From Villigracilis sp024434165 (lineage in GTDB: Bacteria; Chloroflexota; Anaerolineae; Anaerolineales; Villigracilaceae), in assembly GCA_030263665.1 (NCBI GenBank), contig SZPK01000001.1:1-64000 (forward strand): 64,000 nt of DNA, given 5' to 3'. Below the pieces are notes generated by a model. That model did no database searches, was not told where the DNA came from, and saw nothing but the letters and a program-made list of their open reading frames with translations. Shown here one piece after another: positions 24,098-33,156 of this stretch. Numbering within the stretch: the first letter of the stretch is position 1; each line of letters starts with the position of its first letter. Position numbers and translations under genes: made by a program.

Positions 24098-26962
24098 TTA
24101 GAAAACAAATTCCTGCTCATGCCGCCGTCCTCGGCGGCGGGGACGCCGCCGGGAGCGTATTTTTGTAAAATTTGCAGTCTTTTTCACGGCGGGTTTTCTT
24201 TTCGCCGCAGCGGACCTCTTCACAGGCATGTGCTTCAACGCCGCATGTGCCGCCGCAAGACGCGCAACCGGCACGCGGAACGGCGAGCAGGAAACGTAGT
24301 TATTGCCGATCAGGTGGCACCACTCGATGGAGTCGGGGTCGCCGCCGTGTTCGCCGCAGATGCCCACTTCGAGGTCAGGACGGGTCTCGCGCCCTTCGAG
24401 GATCGCGGTCTGCATCAACTTGCCTACGCCGTTGCGGTCGAGCGTCTGGAAGGGATTCTTTTCCAGGATGCCCTGTTCCTGGTAGGTGATGAGGAAGTTG
24501 CGTTCGGCGTCGTCGCGCGAATAACCGAAGGTCATTTGTGTCAGGTCGTTGGTGCCGAAGGAGAAGAACTGCGCCTGCTTGGCAACTTCCCCGGCGGTCA
24601 CGGCGGCGCGCGGGATTTCGATCATCGTCCCGAACTTGTACGAGAAGCGGACGCCCTTCTCCTGCATCACAGCCTTGCCAATGCGTTCGAGGCGCGGCTG
24701 GATCCATTCGAGCTCCTTCACGGTCCCGGTCAAGGGGATCATGATCTCCGGCTTGACCTTGACGCCGCGCAGGGTGCAGTCGGCGGCGGCTTCGAAGATG
24801 GCGCGCACCTGCATTTCGACGATCTCCGGCATGGAAATGCTCAAACGCACGCCGCGCAAACCCATCATCGGGTTGGATTCGTGCATGCTCTTGACGGCGG
24901 CGAGCAGTTTTTCCTTTTCTGCCAGCCCTTCGGTCTGCCCTTTCACGCGCATGGTGATGACTTCTTCCAGGAGCTTTTCTTCATCGGGCATGAACTCGTG
25001 CAAGGGCGGGTCAATCAGGCGGATGATGACCGGGCAGCCATCCATCGCCTCGAACAGACCGTCGAAGTCTCTGCGCTGATAAGGCAGCAGCAGGTTGAGC
25101 GCTTCGGTGCGGGCTGCACTGGTCTCCGCGAGGATCATCCGCTGGACGATGGGCAGGCGTTCCGGCTCGAAGAACATGTGCTCGGTGCGGCATAGACCGA
25201 TGCCTACCGCGCCATAGGAACGGGCGCGGCGCGCATCCTTCGGGTAATCGGCGTTCGCCCACACCTGCAAACCCCGGGTCGGGAAGCCTTCCGCCGCCGC
25301 TGCGCGCACATCCTTGCGCGCGCAGATCTCGTCCGCCCATTTGAGCAGGGTCATCAACTCCTTTTGCTCTTCGAGGGAGGGCTCAGTGGTGGGAATTTTC
25401 CCAGCGAACACCCTGCCGGATGTGCCGTCCACGGAGATCCAATCGCCTTCCTTCAAAGTCGTCTCGCCGACGGTCATGGTGCGTTTCTCAAGGTCAATCT
25501 TGATGGCGGATGCGCCCACCACACAGGGGATGCCGAACTGGCGCGCCACCACCGCCGCATGGGAGGTCGCGCCGCCTTCACTGGTCAGCACGCCTTTGGC
25601 GGCGATCATGCCGTGGACGTCATCGGGCTTGGTAAACGGACGCACCATGATGGTGTCCTGTCCGTGTTCCTTGGCGAATTTTTCGGCGGTATCTGCATCG
25701 AAATAGATTTGTCCAACCGCCGCGCCTGGGGAGGCGTTCACGCCTTTGGCGAGGAACTTGCCTTCCTTCTCGGCTTTGGTCATCGCCGCGTCGTCGAACT
25801 GCGGGTGGAGCAGCGCATCCACCTGGTCCGGGCTGACGCGCAAAACCGCCTGTTCGCGGGTGATCAAACCTTCGTTCGCCATATCCACCGCGATCTTCAC
25901 GGCGGCTTTGGCGGTGCGTTTGCCCACGCGCGTCTGGAGCATCCACAACTTTCCGCGTTCGATGGTGAACTCGACGTCCTGCATGTCGGTATAGTGTTTT
26001 TCGAGGCGCGCGGTAATCTCCATGAACTGTTTGTATGCCACGGGCATGTATTTCCTGAGGTTTTCGATGGCGTCAGTATTGCGGATGCCAGCCACCACAT
26101 CCTCGCCCTGCGCGTTGAGCAGGTACTCGCCCAGCATCTTCTTCTCGCCGGTGGAAGGGTCGCGGGTGAACGCCACGCCAGTTGCCGAGTCATCGCCCAT
26201 GTTGCCGAAGACCATCGTACAAATGTTGACCGCCGTGCCGAGCGTATCGGGGATGCCTTCCTTGCGGCGGTACGCCACGGCGCGTTTGCCGTTCCAGGAT
26301 TTGAACACCGCTTCGGTCGCCAGCGCAAGTTGTTTATAGGGATCTTGAGGGAATTCCTGTCCGCATGCTTTCTTGTACGCCTGCTTGTACAGCCCCACAA
26401 TCGTCTTCCAGTCTTCCGCCCTCATTTCGATATCGAGTTTATAACCTTTCTCTTCTTTATATACCGCGAGCGGATGTTCGAAGGCTTCGTCGGCAATATC
26501 CATCACCACGGTTCCGAACATCTCGATCAAACGGCGGTACGAGTCCCACACAAAACGCGGATTCCCCGTCGCCGCGATCATCCCTTCCGCCACCTCGTCC
26601 GTCAAGCCGATGTTGAGGATGGTGTTCATCATGCCCGGCATCGAGAACTTCGCGCCCGACCTGCACGAAACCAGCAGGGGATTTTTTTTATCGCCGAATT
26701 TCTTGCCGGTCTTTTTCTCGATCTGCCTGAGGGCTTTCAACTCCTGTTCCCACATGCCTTTCGGGAATTTGCCCTCCTTCTGATATGCAATACACGCCTC
26801 GGTGGTCACAGTAAAAAACGGCGGAACCGGCACATTGGCGCGGGTCATATCCAAAAGCCCCGCTCCCTTGCCGCCCACAATGGCTTTCACGCCATCCCAC
26901 GAACCGCCTGCCCGTTTCTCCACTTCCCTTACCTCGTTGTAAAGATAAACCCATTTTGGCAT
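24098..26962 (-). CDS. ppdK: Pyruvate, phosphate dikinase
   Basis: 954 residues from ATG 26962 (MPKWVYLYNEV), chosen because GGAGG lies 8 bases upstream; a TTG 12 bases earlier overlaps that site. It interconverts pyruvate, ATP and phosphate with PEP, AMP and diphosphate. The ATP-grasp domain starts with GGKGAGLLDM and has SCRSGAKFSMPGMMNTILN. The swivelling phosphohistidine domain has GGATSHAAVVARQ (catalytic His). The PEP-binding barrel ends with EVGICGEHGGDP and the catalytic-loop region. After VARLAAAHAAL there is a 45-residue, very basic tail (VKRSAAAKRKPAVKK and RSRRRPRRRGRR) that normal PPDK lacks. Confidence 0.93.
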   Translation of the reverse strand: MPKWVYLYNEVREVEKRAGGSWDGVKAIVGGKGAGLLDMTRANVPVPPFFTVTTEACIAYQKEGKFPKGMWEQELKALRQIEKKTGKKFGDKKNPLLVSCRSGAKFSMPGMMNTILNIGLTDEVAEGMIAATGNPRFVWDSYRRLIEMFGTVVMDIADEAFEHPLAVYKEEKGYKLDIEMRAEDWKTIVGLYKQAYKKACGQEFPQDPYKQLALATEAVFKSWNGKRAVAYRRKEGIPDTLGTAVNICTMVFGNMGDDSATGVAFTRDPSTGEKKMLGEYLLNAQGEDVVAGIRNTDAIENLRKYMPVAYKQFMEITARLEKHYTDMQDVEFTIERGKLWMLQTRVGKRTAKAAVKIAVDMANEGLITREQAVLRVSPDQVDALLHPQFDDAAMTKAEKEGKFLAKGVNASPGAAVGQIYFDADTAEKFAKEHGQDTIMVRPFTKPDDVHGMIAAKGVLTSEGGATSHAAVVARQFGIPCVVGASAIKIDLEKRTMTVGETTLKEGDWISVDGTSGRVFAGKIPTTEPSLEEQKELMTLLKWADEICARKDVRAAAAEGFPTRGLQVWANADYPKDARRARSYGAVGIGLCRTEHMFFEPERLPIVQRMILAETSAARTEALNLLLPYQRRDFDGLFEAMDGCPVIIRLIDPPLHEFMPDEEKLLEEVITMRVKGQTEGLAEKEKLLAAVKSMHESNPMMGLRGVRLSISMPEIVEMQVRAIFEAAADCTLRGVKVKPEIMIPLTGTVKELEWIQPRLERIGKAVMQEKGVRFSYKFGTMIEIPRAAVTAGEVAKQAQFFSFGTNDLTQMTFGYSRDDAERNFLITYQEQGILEKNPFQTLDRNGVGKLMQTAILEGRETRPDLEVGICGEHGGDPDSIEWCHLIGNNYVSCSPFRVPVARLAAAHAALKHMPVKRSAAAKRKPAVKKTANFTKIRSRRRPRRRGRRHEQEFVF

Positions 26963-27127
26963 CGCATCCTCCAATATGTAATGATTTTCACGAACATCCT
27001 GAAAATTCTACCAAAAATAACCGAATTGGCAACTGACGAATATCATGTGAAATGTATTCAATCTGTAAACTTATTGCAAAGTAAAATCACCGCCAATTGG
27101 ATGATAATGTGACCGTAGGATAAAACT

Positions 27128-27556
27128 ATGGCTGCTAAAGTTCTTGTTATAGATGACGACATTGCAATCACTGAGTTGATGAGCATGCTGCTCAAAACTC
27201 ACGGGTTCGAGGTCATGACAACCAACAACGGTTTGGATGGCGTCAACATGGTCAGGGAAAAATCCCCGAACGTGATACTGCTCGACCTCATGATGCCCGA
27301 CATGGACGGCTGGCAGGTCTGCAAGGCGGTGCGCGCATTCAGCAACACACCCATTCTGATTCTCTCCGCCATCAACGACCCGCGCATGGTCGCAAGCATC
27401 CTGGATGCCGGCGCCGACGACTTCCTCGTCAAGCCCGTGCCAAGCGGCGTGCTGGTCGCTCACATCCGCAAGATGGTAAGATGGACCGGCTCCCTGCACC
27501 TGCCGGGAAGCCAAAAAAAAATTGAAATGAACAACTCCGCCCCGCTTCTTCCCTGA
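27128..27556 (+). CDS. Single-domain response regulator
   Basis: 142 residues made of one receiver domain: VLVIDDDIAITELMSML (acidic pocket), VILLDLMMPDMDGW (phosphoacceptor Asp at about residue 56), ILILSAIND (Thr/Ser switch position) and ADDFLVKPV (conserved Lys). No output domain follows; the last 20 residues are polar. It could relay phosphate or regulate by protein contact. No histidine kinase gene lies nearby. A GATAAT box is at about 27101. Confidence 0.88.
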   Translation: MAAKVLVIDDDIAITELMSMLLKTHGFEVMTTNNGLDGVNMVREKSPNVILLDLMMPDMDGWQVCKAVRAFSNTPILILSAINDPRMVASILDAGADDFLVKPVPSGVLVAHIRKMVRWTGSLHLPGSQKKIEMNNSAPLLP

Positions 27557-27581
27557 CCGGCGGTTGGTCCAACAAAATGAG

Positions 27582-27616
27582 AATGCCCATCCCCTCGAGC
27601 GGGACGGGCATTTTTT
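27582..27616. terminator. Intrinsic terminator shared by convergent genes
   Basis: AATGCCCATCCC pairs with GGGACGGGCATT (one G-T pair) over a 5-base loop, followed by T6. It lies between the response regulator and the convergent hydrolase. Confidence 0.8.
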
Positions 27617-28380
27617 CATCTCAGCAGGCGCAGCGCCTCGGCGATTTGCTGCGGCGCTTCCATCATCGGCATGTGACCGGCGCCCTTCAACTCCAGCAAA
27701 TGCGCATGAGGGACTGCCGCTTTCACTTCCCGCGCGCGGTCAATCGGAATCAGGTCATCCCTGTCTCCGTGCACAAGCGTCACCGGAAAATCGAACGTGG
27801 CGAGCAGGCTGGTCGCATCAATCCGCTCTGCCATGGCTTTGAGCGCCCCAATGAAGGCGGCGGGATTTTGCTTCTTCATGATCTCACGCACGGAGCCTTG
27901 AATCTTCTCGTCGGGTGTGAGTTTCGCCGCCATGGACTCCACCACCCCCTGAGTCCCTTTTTCGGCGATTTCCGCTGCAGCCTTGTAACGCCCTTCCTTT
28001 TTCTCCTGCGAGTCTGCCATCGCCTGCGAAGCCACCAATCCAAGCCCGCTGACGCGCTCAGGATAACGATTGACGAAGGCGAGGGCAACATACCCGCCCA
28101 TCGAGTGCCCGGCAATGGCTGTCTTTTGGATTCCAAGATGATCGAGCAGCCCCGCAAGGTCCGCAGCGAAGTCGTCCATCGCGTAAGGGGCATCCACAGT
28201 GGTGGATTTGCCGAAGCCGCGCAGGTCCGGCAGGATAAGCGAGAAGTCGTTCTCGAGCAGGGACGCCGTTTCATGCCAGATGGAATGATCCAACGGGTAG
28301 CCGTGAAGCAAGACCAGCGGTTTGCCTTGTCCACGCCGCTCGAAAGCGAGGGTGATGTCATTGACGATAAGGGTTTCCAT
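27616..28380 (-). CDS. Alpha/beta-fold hydrolase
   Basis: 254 residues. The oxyanion-hole segment is LLHGYPLDHSIW, the nucleophile elbow GHSMGG (about residue 92), the acid in HGDRDDLIP and the catalytic His in GAGHMPMME. Length and motifs are those of the Abhydrolase_1 esterase/haloperoxidase/dienelactone group. The substrate is unknown. It stands alone, ending at a shared terminator. Confidence 0.85.
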   Translation of the reverse strand: METLIVNDITLAFERRGQGKPLVLLHGYPLDHSIWHETASLLENDFSLILPDLRGFGKSTTVDAPYAMDDFAADLAGLLDHLGIQKTAIAGHSMGGYVALAFVNRYPERVSGLGLVASQAMADSQEKKEGRYKAAAEIAEKGTQGVVESMAAKLTPDEKIQGSVREIMKKQNPAAFIGALKAMAERIDATSLLATFDFPVTLVHGDRDDLIPIDRAREVKAAVPHAHLLELKGAGHMPMMEAPQQIAEALRLLR

Positions 28381-28448
28381 ATTGTCCGATTCCTTTCGTT
28401 ACCGATAAATCAGCATACCGATACTAAAGGTCTTTGGAACCTTTGAGT

Positions 28449-28985
28449 CTACTTCCACTTGACGGCGGCTTTCAATTTACTGCCCAGTTTGGATCTGTAG
28501 TAGATAAAACCGTTATCCCGCCCGAATTCATAGACGCGGCGGGTGATGTCCACATCGGCTTTGCAATAATCCGCCACTTTGTCCAGTTCGCCGTTCCGGT
28601 ACCACTGCACCGACTGCACGCCGTCTGCGGTTTTGGGCGCGCCGAGCGTGGCGCTGGCAATCGTATCGAGGCTGAGCCGAAAGCCAAGATTCTTTTGCAG
28701 GTCGAGGAGCAGGTCAAGGGTCGGGAGGGAGGCGAAGCGGGTCTGGGGCGAGTAGGGCTGCAGGACCCTGTAGTCGAAGGCGAGCAAGTTGAATCCGATC
28801 ACCTTCGTCGCGGACTGCAATTCCTCCACCAGGGCGGAGATGTCCTTTTCCCAGTAAACGGTGAAGTCGTTTTTGGCGGTGGAATATGTAACGGCGCAGG
28901 CAACCTTGAGTTTTTCGATATGGTCGCGCCCGCCCACATCGTCGAACAGGTTTTGCGATTCGAGGTCGAAGAAAACGTAATTCAT
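28449..28985 (-). CDS. Ribonuclease H-like (DEDD) exonuclease domain protein
   Basis: 178 residues. YVFFDLESQ gives the first D and E of the DEDD site, GFNLLAFDY the second Asp, and YCKADVDITRRVY the last Asp. This is the RNase H-like 3'-5' exonuclease fold (YprB/RNase_H_2 type). It ends 9 bases from the CCA-enzyme gene start codon region in the same direction, so they may be expressed together. The substrate (DNA or RNA) is not indicated. Confidence 0.75.
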   Translation of the reverse strand: MNYVFFDLESQNLFDDVGGRDHIEKLKVACAVTYSTAKNDFTVYWEKDISALVEELQSATKVIGFNLLAFDYRVLQPYSPQTRFASLPTLDLLLDLQKNLGFRLSLDTIASATLGAPKTADGVQSVQWYRNGELDKVADYCKADVDITRRVYEFGRDNGFIYYRSKLGSKLKAAVKWK

Positions 28986-28994
28986 GATGCACCT

Positions 28995-30674
28995 TCAGGT
29001 CTTCGATAGTTCTTCGCGGGCGAGCGCCAGCGCCTGCTCACGGTTCCGGATTTTTCCCGCCGCCTGATTCTCGCGGATGGTTTCAAGCAGTTGACCAATG
29101 AGCGGTCCCGGCGAAAGTTTCAGTTCTTTTATCAGGTCGCTGCCGTCGAGCAGGCGCGGCGGGGCAACGACTTCTTCGGGTTTCTCCCAATAGTTTTCGA
29201 GCAGGATGCGGACCACGTCCAGGTATGCGCCCCAGGTTTCGACGGTAAGTTCGTTGGCGCGCGTCGCGCGGAGGTCTGCCAGCGCAAGCAGGGCAAGGTC
29301 AATGCCTGCCTTGCCGCTGTCGCGGAAGAAGCGGTAGATGGCTTTACGCGATGGCGTTTGGTTTTCCTTTTCGAGCCGGTCGGCAAAGAAGTGGATTCGC
29401 AAATGATGGCGGACGATGCTTCGCAATCGTTCGGTCTCGTCGTTGCTGAGGCTGAAGGCGAGCGCGCGCTTCGCAACCGCGTCCGCGCCTTTGATTTCGT
29501 GGTCGAAGAAGCGGATGCGCCCGTTCTCGTCGGTGGATTTTGTATCGGGTTTGCACACGTCGTGATAGAGGGCGGCGAAGAACAGCAGGGAGCGGTGTGT
29601 GCGTTCCTTGTTGAGCGCGTTGGAGAAATGACCGGCAATCCGTTCGCGGTACCGACCGAGCCGCAGGCTCAACAAGCCGGTGAACATATCGCTGGTGGAT
29701 TCGGCGTCGTAGCCCACACGCAGGTCGGCGAGGATTTGGTCGAGGTGGTCGAGGGTGGCGAGGGTGTGCGTCCACACGTCGTACACATGCGGCGCGGATT
29801 GTTCGACGCTCTTCATGTGAAGCAGTTCGGGCATCAGGTGTTCGAGCGCGCCGAGCATATCCAGCGCGCGGATGGCGGCGCTGGCTTTGGGTCCGTTCAG
29901 GATTTTGAAGATCTCGTCGCGCAGGCGTTCGGCGGAAACGCGTTCGATCTGACCTGCGGCTTGTTTCATCAACTCGCGCGTGTTCCTGTCTATGGTAAAG
30001 CCGAACGCAGCCGCCTGCCGCACCGCGCGCAAAATGCGGACGGGGTCATCCGAAACCGCGGTGGGCGAACAGGCGCGGATGACCTTTGCGCGGATGTCTT
30101 CCGCGCCGCCGGTGGGATCGAAGATGGCGCCATCACGCAGGCTGTAGGCGATGGCGTTGACGGTGAAATCGCGGGTGCGTAAATCCTCTTCCAAACTTCG
30201 TCCTGAGCCTGTCGGGGTGTTTGCGCTGCGGTAGGAGGCAAAGTCCATGTAGGTGCGCGAGCCGTCTTTGTGGATGAGCACCACACGCCCGGTGTCCCGC
30301 TCGCCGTCCAGCACCATGAAATCGGCGTCGAGGGCGTTGGCAACTTTTCGGGCGAGGGAAATGCCGTTCGATGGCACGGCAAAGTCAAAGTCGGGGGAGA
30401 AGCGGGAGGTGAGCATATCCCGCACCGCGCCGCCGACGAGATAAATCTCCTGCCCGGGCAGTATTTCCTTGATTTTTTCGATCAGGGGTGGAAGCGTGAA
30501 AGAGGTCGGCATGAAAACGATTTCGGGTTTTTCCTTGTAACGGCTTGCGCGCGAAGCGAGCAGAGCCTGCCGGGGCGTGCCGCCCTGGGCGACGACCCGT
30601 CCGCGAACGAGAGCGACCCAGCGCCCGGCATAGGGTGAATGGAGGTCTTCCGGTTTGGCTCGTTCTTCGTCCAT
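28995..30674 (-). CDS. CCA-adding-type tRNA nucleotidyltransferase with HD domain and an extra N-terminal domain
   Basis: 559 residues. A nucleotidyltransferase core (about 65-230) shows YLVGGAVRDMLTSR, then DFDFAVPSNG (catalytic D-x-D), RDFTVNAIAYSL and the HRNTRELMKQAAGQI arm region. An HD-type domain follows (LLFFAALYHDVCKPDTK, FFDHEIKGADAV). The first 55 residues (SPYAGRWVALVRGRVVAQGG) look like a DUF5678-type small domain not part of standard CCA enzymes. Its role should be CCA end addition or repair, or poly(A) addition; the class cannot be separated by eye. It is followed 9 bases later by the exonuclease gene. Confidence 0.82.
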   Translation of the reverse strand: MDEERAKPEDLHSPYAGRWVALVRGRVVAQGGTPRQALLASRASRYKEKPEIVFMPTSFTLPPLIEKIKEILPGQEIYLVGGAVRDMLTSRFSPDFDFAVPSNGISLARKVANALDADFMVLDGERDTGRVVLIHKDGSRTYMDFASYRSANTPTGSGRSLEEDLRTRDFTVNAIAYSLRDGAIFDPTGGAEDIRAKVIRACSPTAVSDDPVRILRAVRQAAAFGFTIDRNTRELMKQAAGQIERVSAERLRDEIFKILNGPKASAAIRALDMLGALEHLMPELLHMKSVEQSAPHVYDVWTHTLATLDHLDQILADLRVGYDAESTSDMFTGLLSLRLGRYRERIAGHFSNALNKERTHRSLLFFAALYHDVCKPDTKSTDENGRIRFFDHEIKGADAVAKRALAFSLSNDETERLRSIVRHHLRIHFFADRLEKENQTPSRKAIYRFFRDSGKAGIDLALLALADLRATRANELTVETWGAYLDVVRILLENYWEKPEEVVAPPRLLDGSDLIKELKLSPGPLIGQLLETIRENQAAGKIRNREQALALAREELSKT

Positions 30675-30693
30675 CTGCGCCCCCAGCCGGCGG

Positions 30694-31251
30694 TCACTCC
30701 GAAGGTTTGTACTTTTCCAAATCTACAACGCCGACGAAGGGCAGGTTGCGGAAGTATTCATCGAGGTCGAGCCCGTATCCAAAGACGAACTTGTTGGGGA
30801 TGGTGAAGCCGAGGTAATCAATCGGGACGTGCGCTTCGCGCCGTTCGGGTTTATCGAGCAGGGCGCACACCTTCAGGGATTTGGGCTGGCGGGTGGAGAG
30901 CATTTGCAGCACGGACGAGATGGTGTGTCCGCTGTCCACGATGTCTTCCACAAGCAGGACGTTCCTGTTGCGGATGTCGGTTTGCAGGTCGAGGGTGACG
31001 CGGGCGGAGCCGCTCGATTCGCGCCTGCCGACGCCGTAGGATGAAACCGCCATGAAATCCATCATGTGCGGGATGGTGATGTGACGGCTCAAATCCACCA
31101 TGAAGGGCACGCCGCCGCGCAGAATGCAGATGAGCAGGAGGTCAGCATCCTGATAGTCCGCGCTGATCTGTTTGCCCAATTCCCCCACCCGCTTTTGCAG
31201 GGCATCGGCGTCGATCAGGATTTCGGAGAGTACATCTTGATAGTTTTGCAT
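30694..31251 (-). CDS. hpt: Hypoxanthine phosphoribosyltransferase
   Basis: 185 residues. The PRPP-binding motif is VLLVEDIVDSGHTI (about 99-112), preceded by LLICILRGGVPFMVDLSR and SSYGVGRRESSG (the mobile loop). The C-terminal VFGYGLDLDEYFRNLPFVGVV is conserved in HPRTs. It salvages hypoxanthine and guanine with PRPP. It is followed 19 bases later by the CCA-type gene; a possible purine-RNA operon. Confidence 0.92.
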   Translation of the reverse strand: MQNYQDVLSEILIDADALQKRVGELGKQISADYQDADLLLICILRGGVPFMVDLSRHITIPHMMDFMAVSSYGVGRRESSGSARVTLDLQTDIRNRNVLLVEDIVDSGHTISSVLQMLSTRQPKSLKVCALLDKPERREAHVPIDYLGFTIPNKFVFGYGLDLDEYFRNLPFVGVVDLEKYKPSE

Positions 31252-31335
31252 TTTATAATCAAGTTGTTCTACAGCAAACTCTTTTTTTCAAACAAGGTGC
31301 TAAAATTACCATGCACAGGCAGAAAGGAAAACCAA

Positions 31336-32202
31336 ATGCCGCAATTGCTCCACTCGCCGTTTACGGACGTTTTCGATCAATTCAATAAAAGCATTGTAAC
31401 AGATTGTTTAATCTGTTCGCCATTCATAACTTTCGGTCCGATTAAAAATTTAGTCCGTGCGATTAGCAAGAAGAGGTCCAGTAAAGATGTGAAAATAAGC
31501 ATCTTGACAGATATTTCGATGCAAACATTAATTCAAGGATCGACTGAATTGCCTGCATTATTATACTTGTTTGAAAATCAGTCAAATGTCTCGATCACTT
31601 ATTTACCAAGAATCCACGCAAAAGTATATATTTCAAACAGGTCGAGCGCAATCATAACATCTGCCAACTTTACCAGCGGAGGTGAAAAAAGAAATTTCGA
31701 ATATGGGGTTAGAATCAACGATAAGAAAGTTGTTAAAAAAATCGAAAGAGACATAAATGATTACCGGAAACTTGGTGCTTTAATCACTAAACACCAACTT
31801 GAAGAACTCCATAATCAAATTATAGCTGTCAGGAAAACTATCGAAACCGAGCAGAAAACGATAGTAAAAAAATTGCGTCTGGAATCACGCAAACTGGAAA
31901 GAGAAATAGAAGATAACTTAATACGTACCAGGGTAAAAAACACAAGTGTAAATTCTATTTTTTCGCGAACCATACTTTACTTGCTTTCTCGAAAGCCTAT
32001 GTCCACAGATGAGCTGCAAGCCCTTATCAAAAACATTCATGTTGACCTGTGCGATGAAACTATTGATCGCATCATTGACGGGAAACATTTTGGAAAACTA
32101 TGGAAGCATCAGGTAAGAAATGCGCAAGTGTACTTAAAAAGAGCCGGATTAATATCGTACGACAAGGACACCCAATTATGGAATATATCGAAATACCCGT
32201 AA
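31336..32202 (+). CDS. PLD-like (HKD) nuclease-type protein with C-terminal helical domain
   Basis: 288 residues from ATG 31336, with AAGGA upstream; the in-frame stretch before it is antisense to hpt and is not coding. The HxK motif IHAKVYISN with a following SANFT (about residues 92-115) is a phospholipase D-type site, as in BfiI-like nucleases. A charged coiled-coil (about 150-205, EIEDNLIRTRVKN) and a winged-helix-like end follow (MSTDELQALIKN, LKRAGLISYD). It is clearly AT-richer than its neighbours, which suggests recent transfer. One HKD motif implies it works as a dimer. It overlaps the next gene by 25 bases. Confidence 0.75.
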   Translation: MPQLLHSPFTDVFDQFNKSIVTDCLICSPFITFGPIKNLVRAISKKRSSKDVKISILTDISMQTLIQGSTELPALLYLFENQSNVSITYLPRIHAKVYISNRSSAIITSANFTSGGEKRNFEYGVRINDKKVVKKIERDINDYRKLGALITKHQLEELHNQIIAVRKTIETEQKTIVKKLRLESRKLEREIEDNLIRTRVKNTSVNSIFSRTILYLLSRKPMSTDELQALIKNIHVDLCDETIDRIIDGKHFGKLWKHQVRNAQVYLKRAGLISYDKDTQLWNISKYP

Positions 32203-32396
32203 TTTGCGAAAATCTCCAATGTCCGAACTTCGGCAATGTTGTCAATATGATCTCCGGGATACCACTGAGTAATATGGATCTGGTTTACGAAAGTTTTGAT
32301 GGCTCTGAGGAAGAGGATTTCTGCCCGGTTTGCAAAGAACTAGGCGTAGCCGAAGATCCGATCATGAGCAACAAGGCTGGGCGCAAGGCGACATAA
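32178..32396 (+). CDS. Small zinc-ribbon-like protein paired with the PLD-like protein
   Basis: 72 residues from ATG 32178, overlapping the end of the PLD-like gene. Two cysteine pairs are visible, CENLQC near the start and CPVC near residue 51, a pattern able to hold zinc. There is no known family I can name. The overlap and shared base composition show it travelled with the PLD-like gene and may regulate or guide it. Confidence 0.55.
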   Translation: MEYIEIPVICENLQCPNFGNVVNMISGIPLSNMDLVYESFDGSEEEDFCPVCKELGVAEDPIMSNKAGRKAT

Positions 32397-32453
32397 TTGA
32401 AGGGGAAAGTTTTGTGATCAATCACTCCTCGATTACCGTAGCGCCTCACTCCA

Positions 32454-33023
32454 CTACCGCGGAACCTCGTGGTGCAGGCGGCAGCGGGCTTCGTACAACT
32501 CCGAAGCGCCGACGATCACCACCGGTTCATCATAACGCGCGGGCTTGCCGTTGACCAGTCTCTGGGTGCGGGAGGCGTTGCCGCCGCAGGTCATACAGAT
32601 GGCGTGCAGTTTCGTCACATCCTCCGCCTCCGCCATCAGAATGGGCATGGAACCGAACGGCTCGCCGCGGAAGTCCATATCCAACCCGGCAATGATGACG
32701 CGCACGCCCCGGGCGGCAAGTTCCTGCGCCACCGCCACCACTTCGGGATCGAAGAACTGCGCCTCATCAATGCCGACGACGGTGGTATCCGCATCGAGCC
32801 GGGAGCGAATCTCCGCGGCTTTTTCCACGGGAATGGCATCGAACGTGGAGCCGGTGTGGGATGCCACCTTCTCCGCCGCATAGCGGACGTCAATAGCAGG
32901 TTTGAAGACCTGCACCTTCTGCCTGGCGATGGTCGCCCGCACCAGCCTGCGGATCAATTCATCGGTCTTGCCGCTGAACATCGAGCCGCAGATGACTTCA
33001 ATCGAACCCTGTGTATGCTTCAT
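32454..33023 (-). CDS. tdk: Thymidine kinase
   Basis: 189 residues from ATG 33023 (MKHTQGSIEVICGSMFSGK); a longer frame starting at 33140 would overlap the rpmE terminator. Walker A is GSMFSGKTDELI (residues 13-24), the Walker B-like segment is VVGIDEAQFF, and the zinc-binding part has CMTCGG and the final CRLHH. DFRGEPFGSMPILMAEA is the lasso/thymidine-binding loop. It phosphorylates thymidine to dTMP. It is downstream of rplU-rpmA-rpmE but separated from them by a terminator. Confidence 0.93.
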   Translation of the reverse strand: MKHTQGSIEVICGSMFSGKTDELIRRLVRATIARQKVQVFKPAIDVRYAAEKVASHTGSTFDAIPVEKAAEIRSRLDADTTVVGIDEAQFFDPEVVAVAQELAARGVRVIIAGLDMDFRGEPFGSMPILMAEAEDVTKLHAICMTCGGNASRTQRLVNGKPARYDEPVVIVGASELYEARCRLHHEVPR

Positions 33024-33077
33024 TGAAAAAAACTCTCCTGCCGCGCCCCACCGGCGCGGCAATGATGGGATGGCGAT

Positions 33078-33109
33078 AAAAACAGGCAGACGCTTCTGCA
33101 TCTGCCTGT
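33078..33109 (-). terminator. Intrinsic terminator after rpmE
   Basis: On the minus strand ACAGGCAGATGC (33098-33109) pairs with GCGTCTGCCTGT (33082-33093) over a 4-base loop and is followed by T-rich sequence at 33078-33081. It separates rpmE from tdk. Confidence 0.85.
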
Positions 33110-33156
33110 CTAGTTTACCTGAGAACATTCCGCCTGACAAAGCGTCAGGGGAAATC

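Noticed and set aside
24119..27112. Long frames opposite ppdK (358 and 582 codons)
   Set aside because: They are antisense to a clear PPDK gene, and GC-rich codon bias commonly leaves open frames there; the peptides show no family features.
31066..31335. Longer start for the PLD-like protein
   Set aside because: This part is antisense to hpt; ATG 31336 has a ribosome site and matches the base-composition change.
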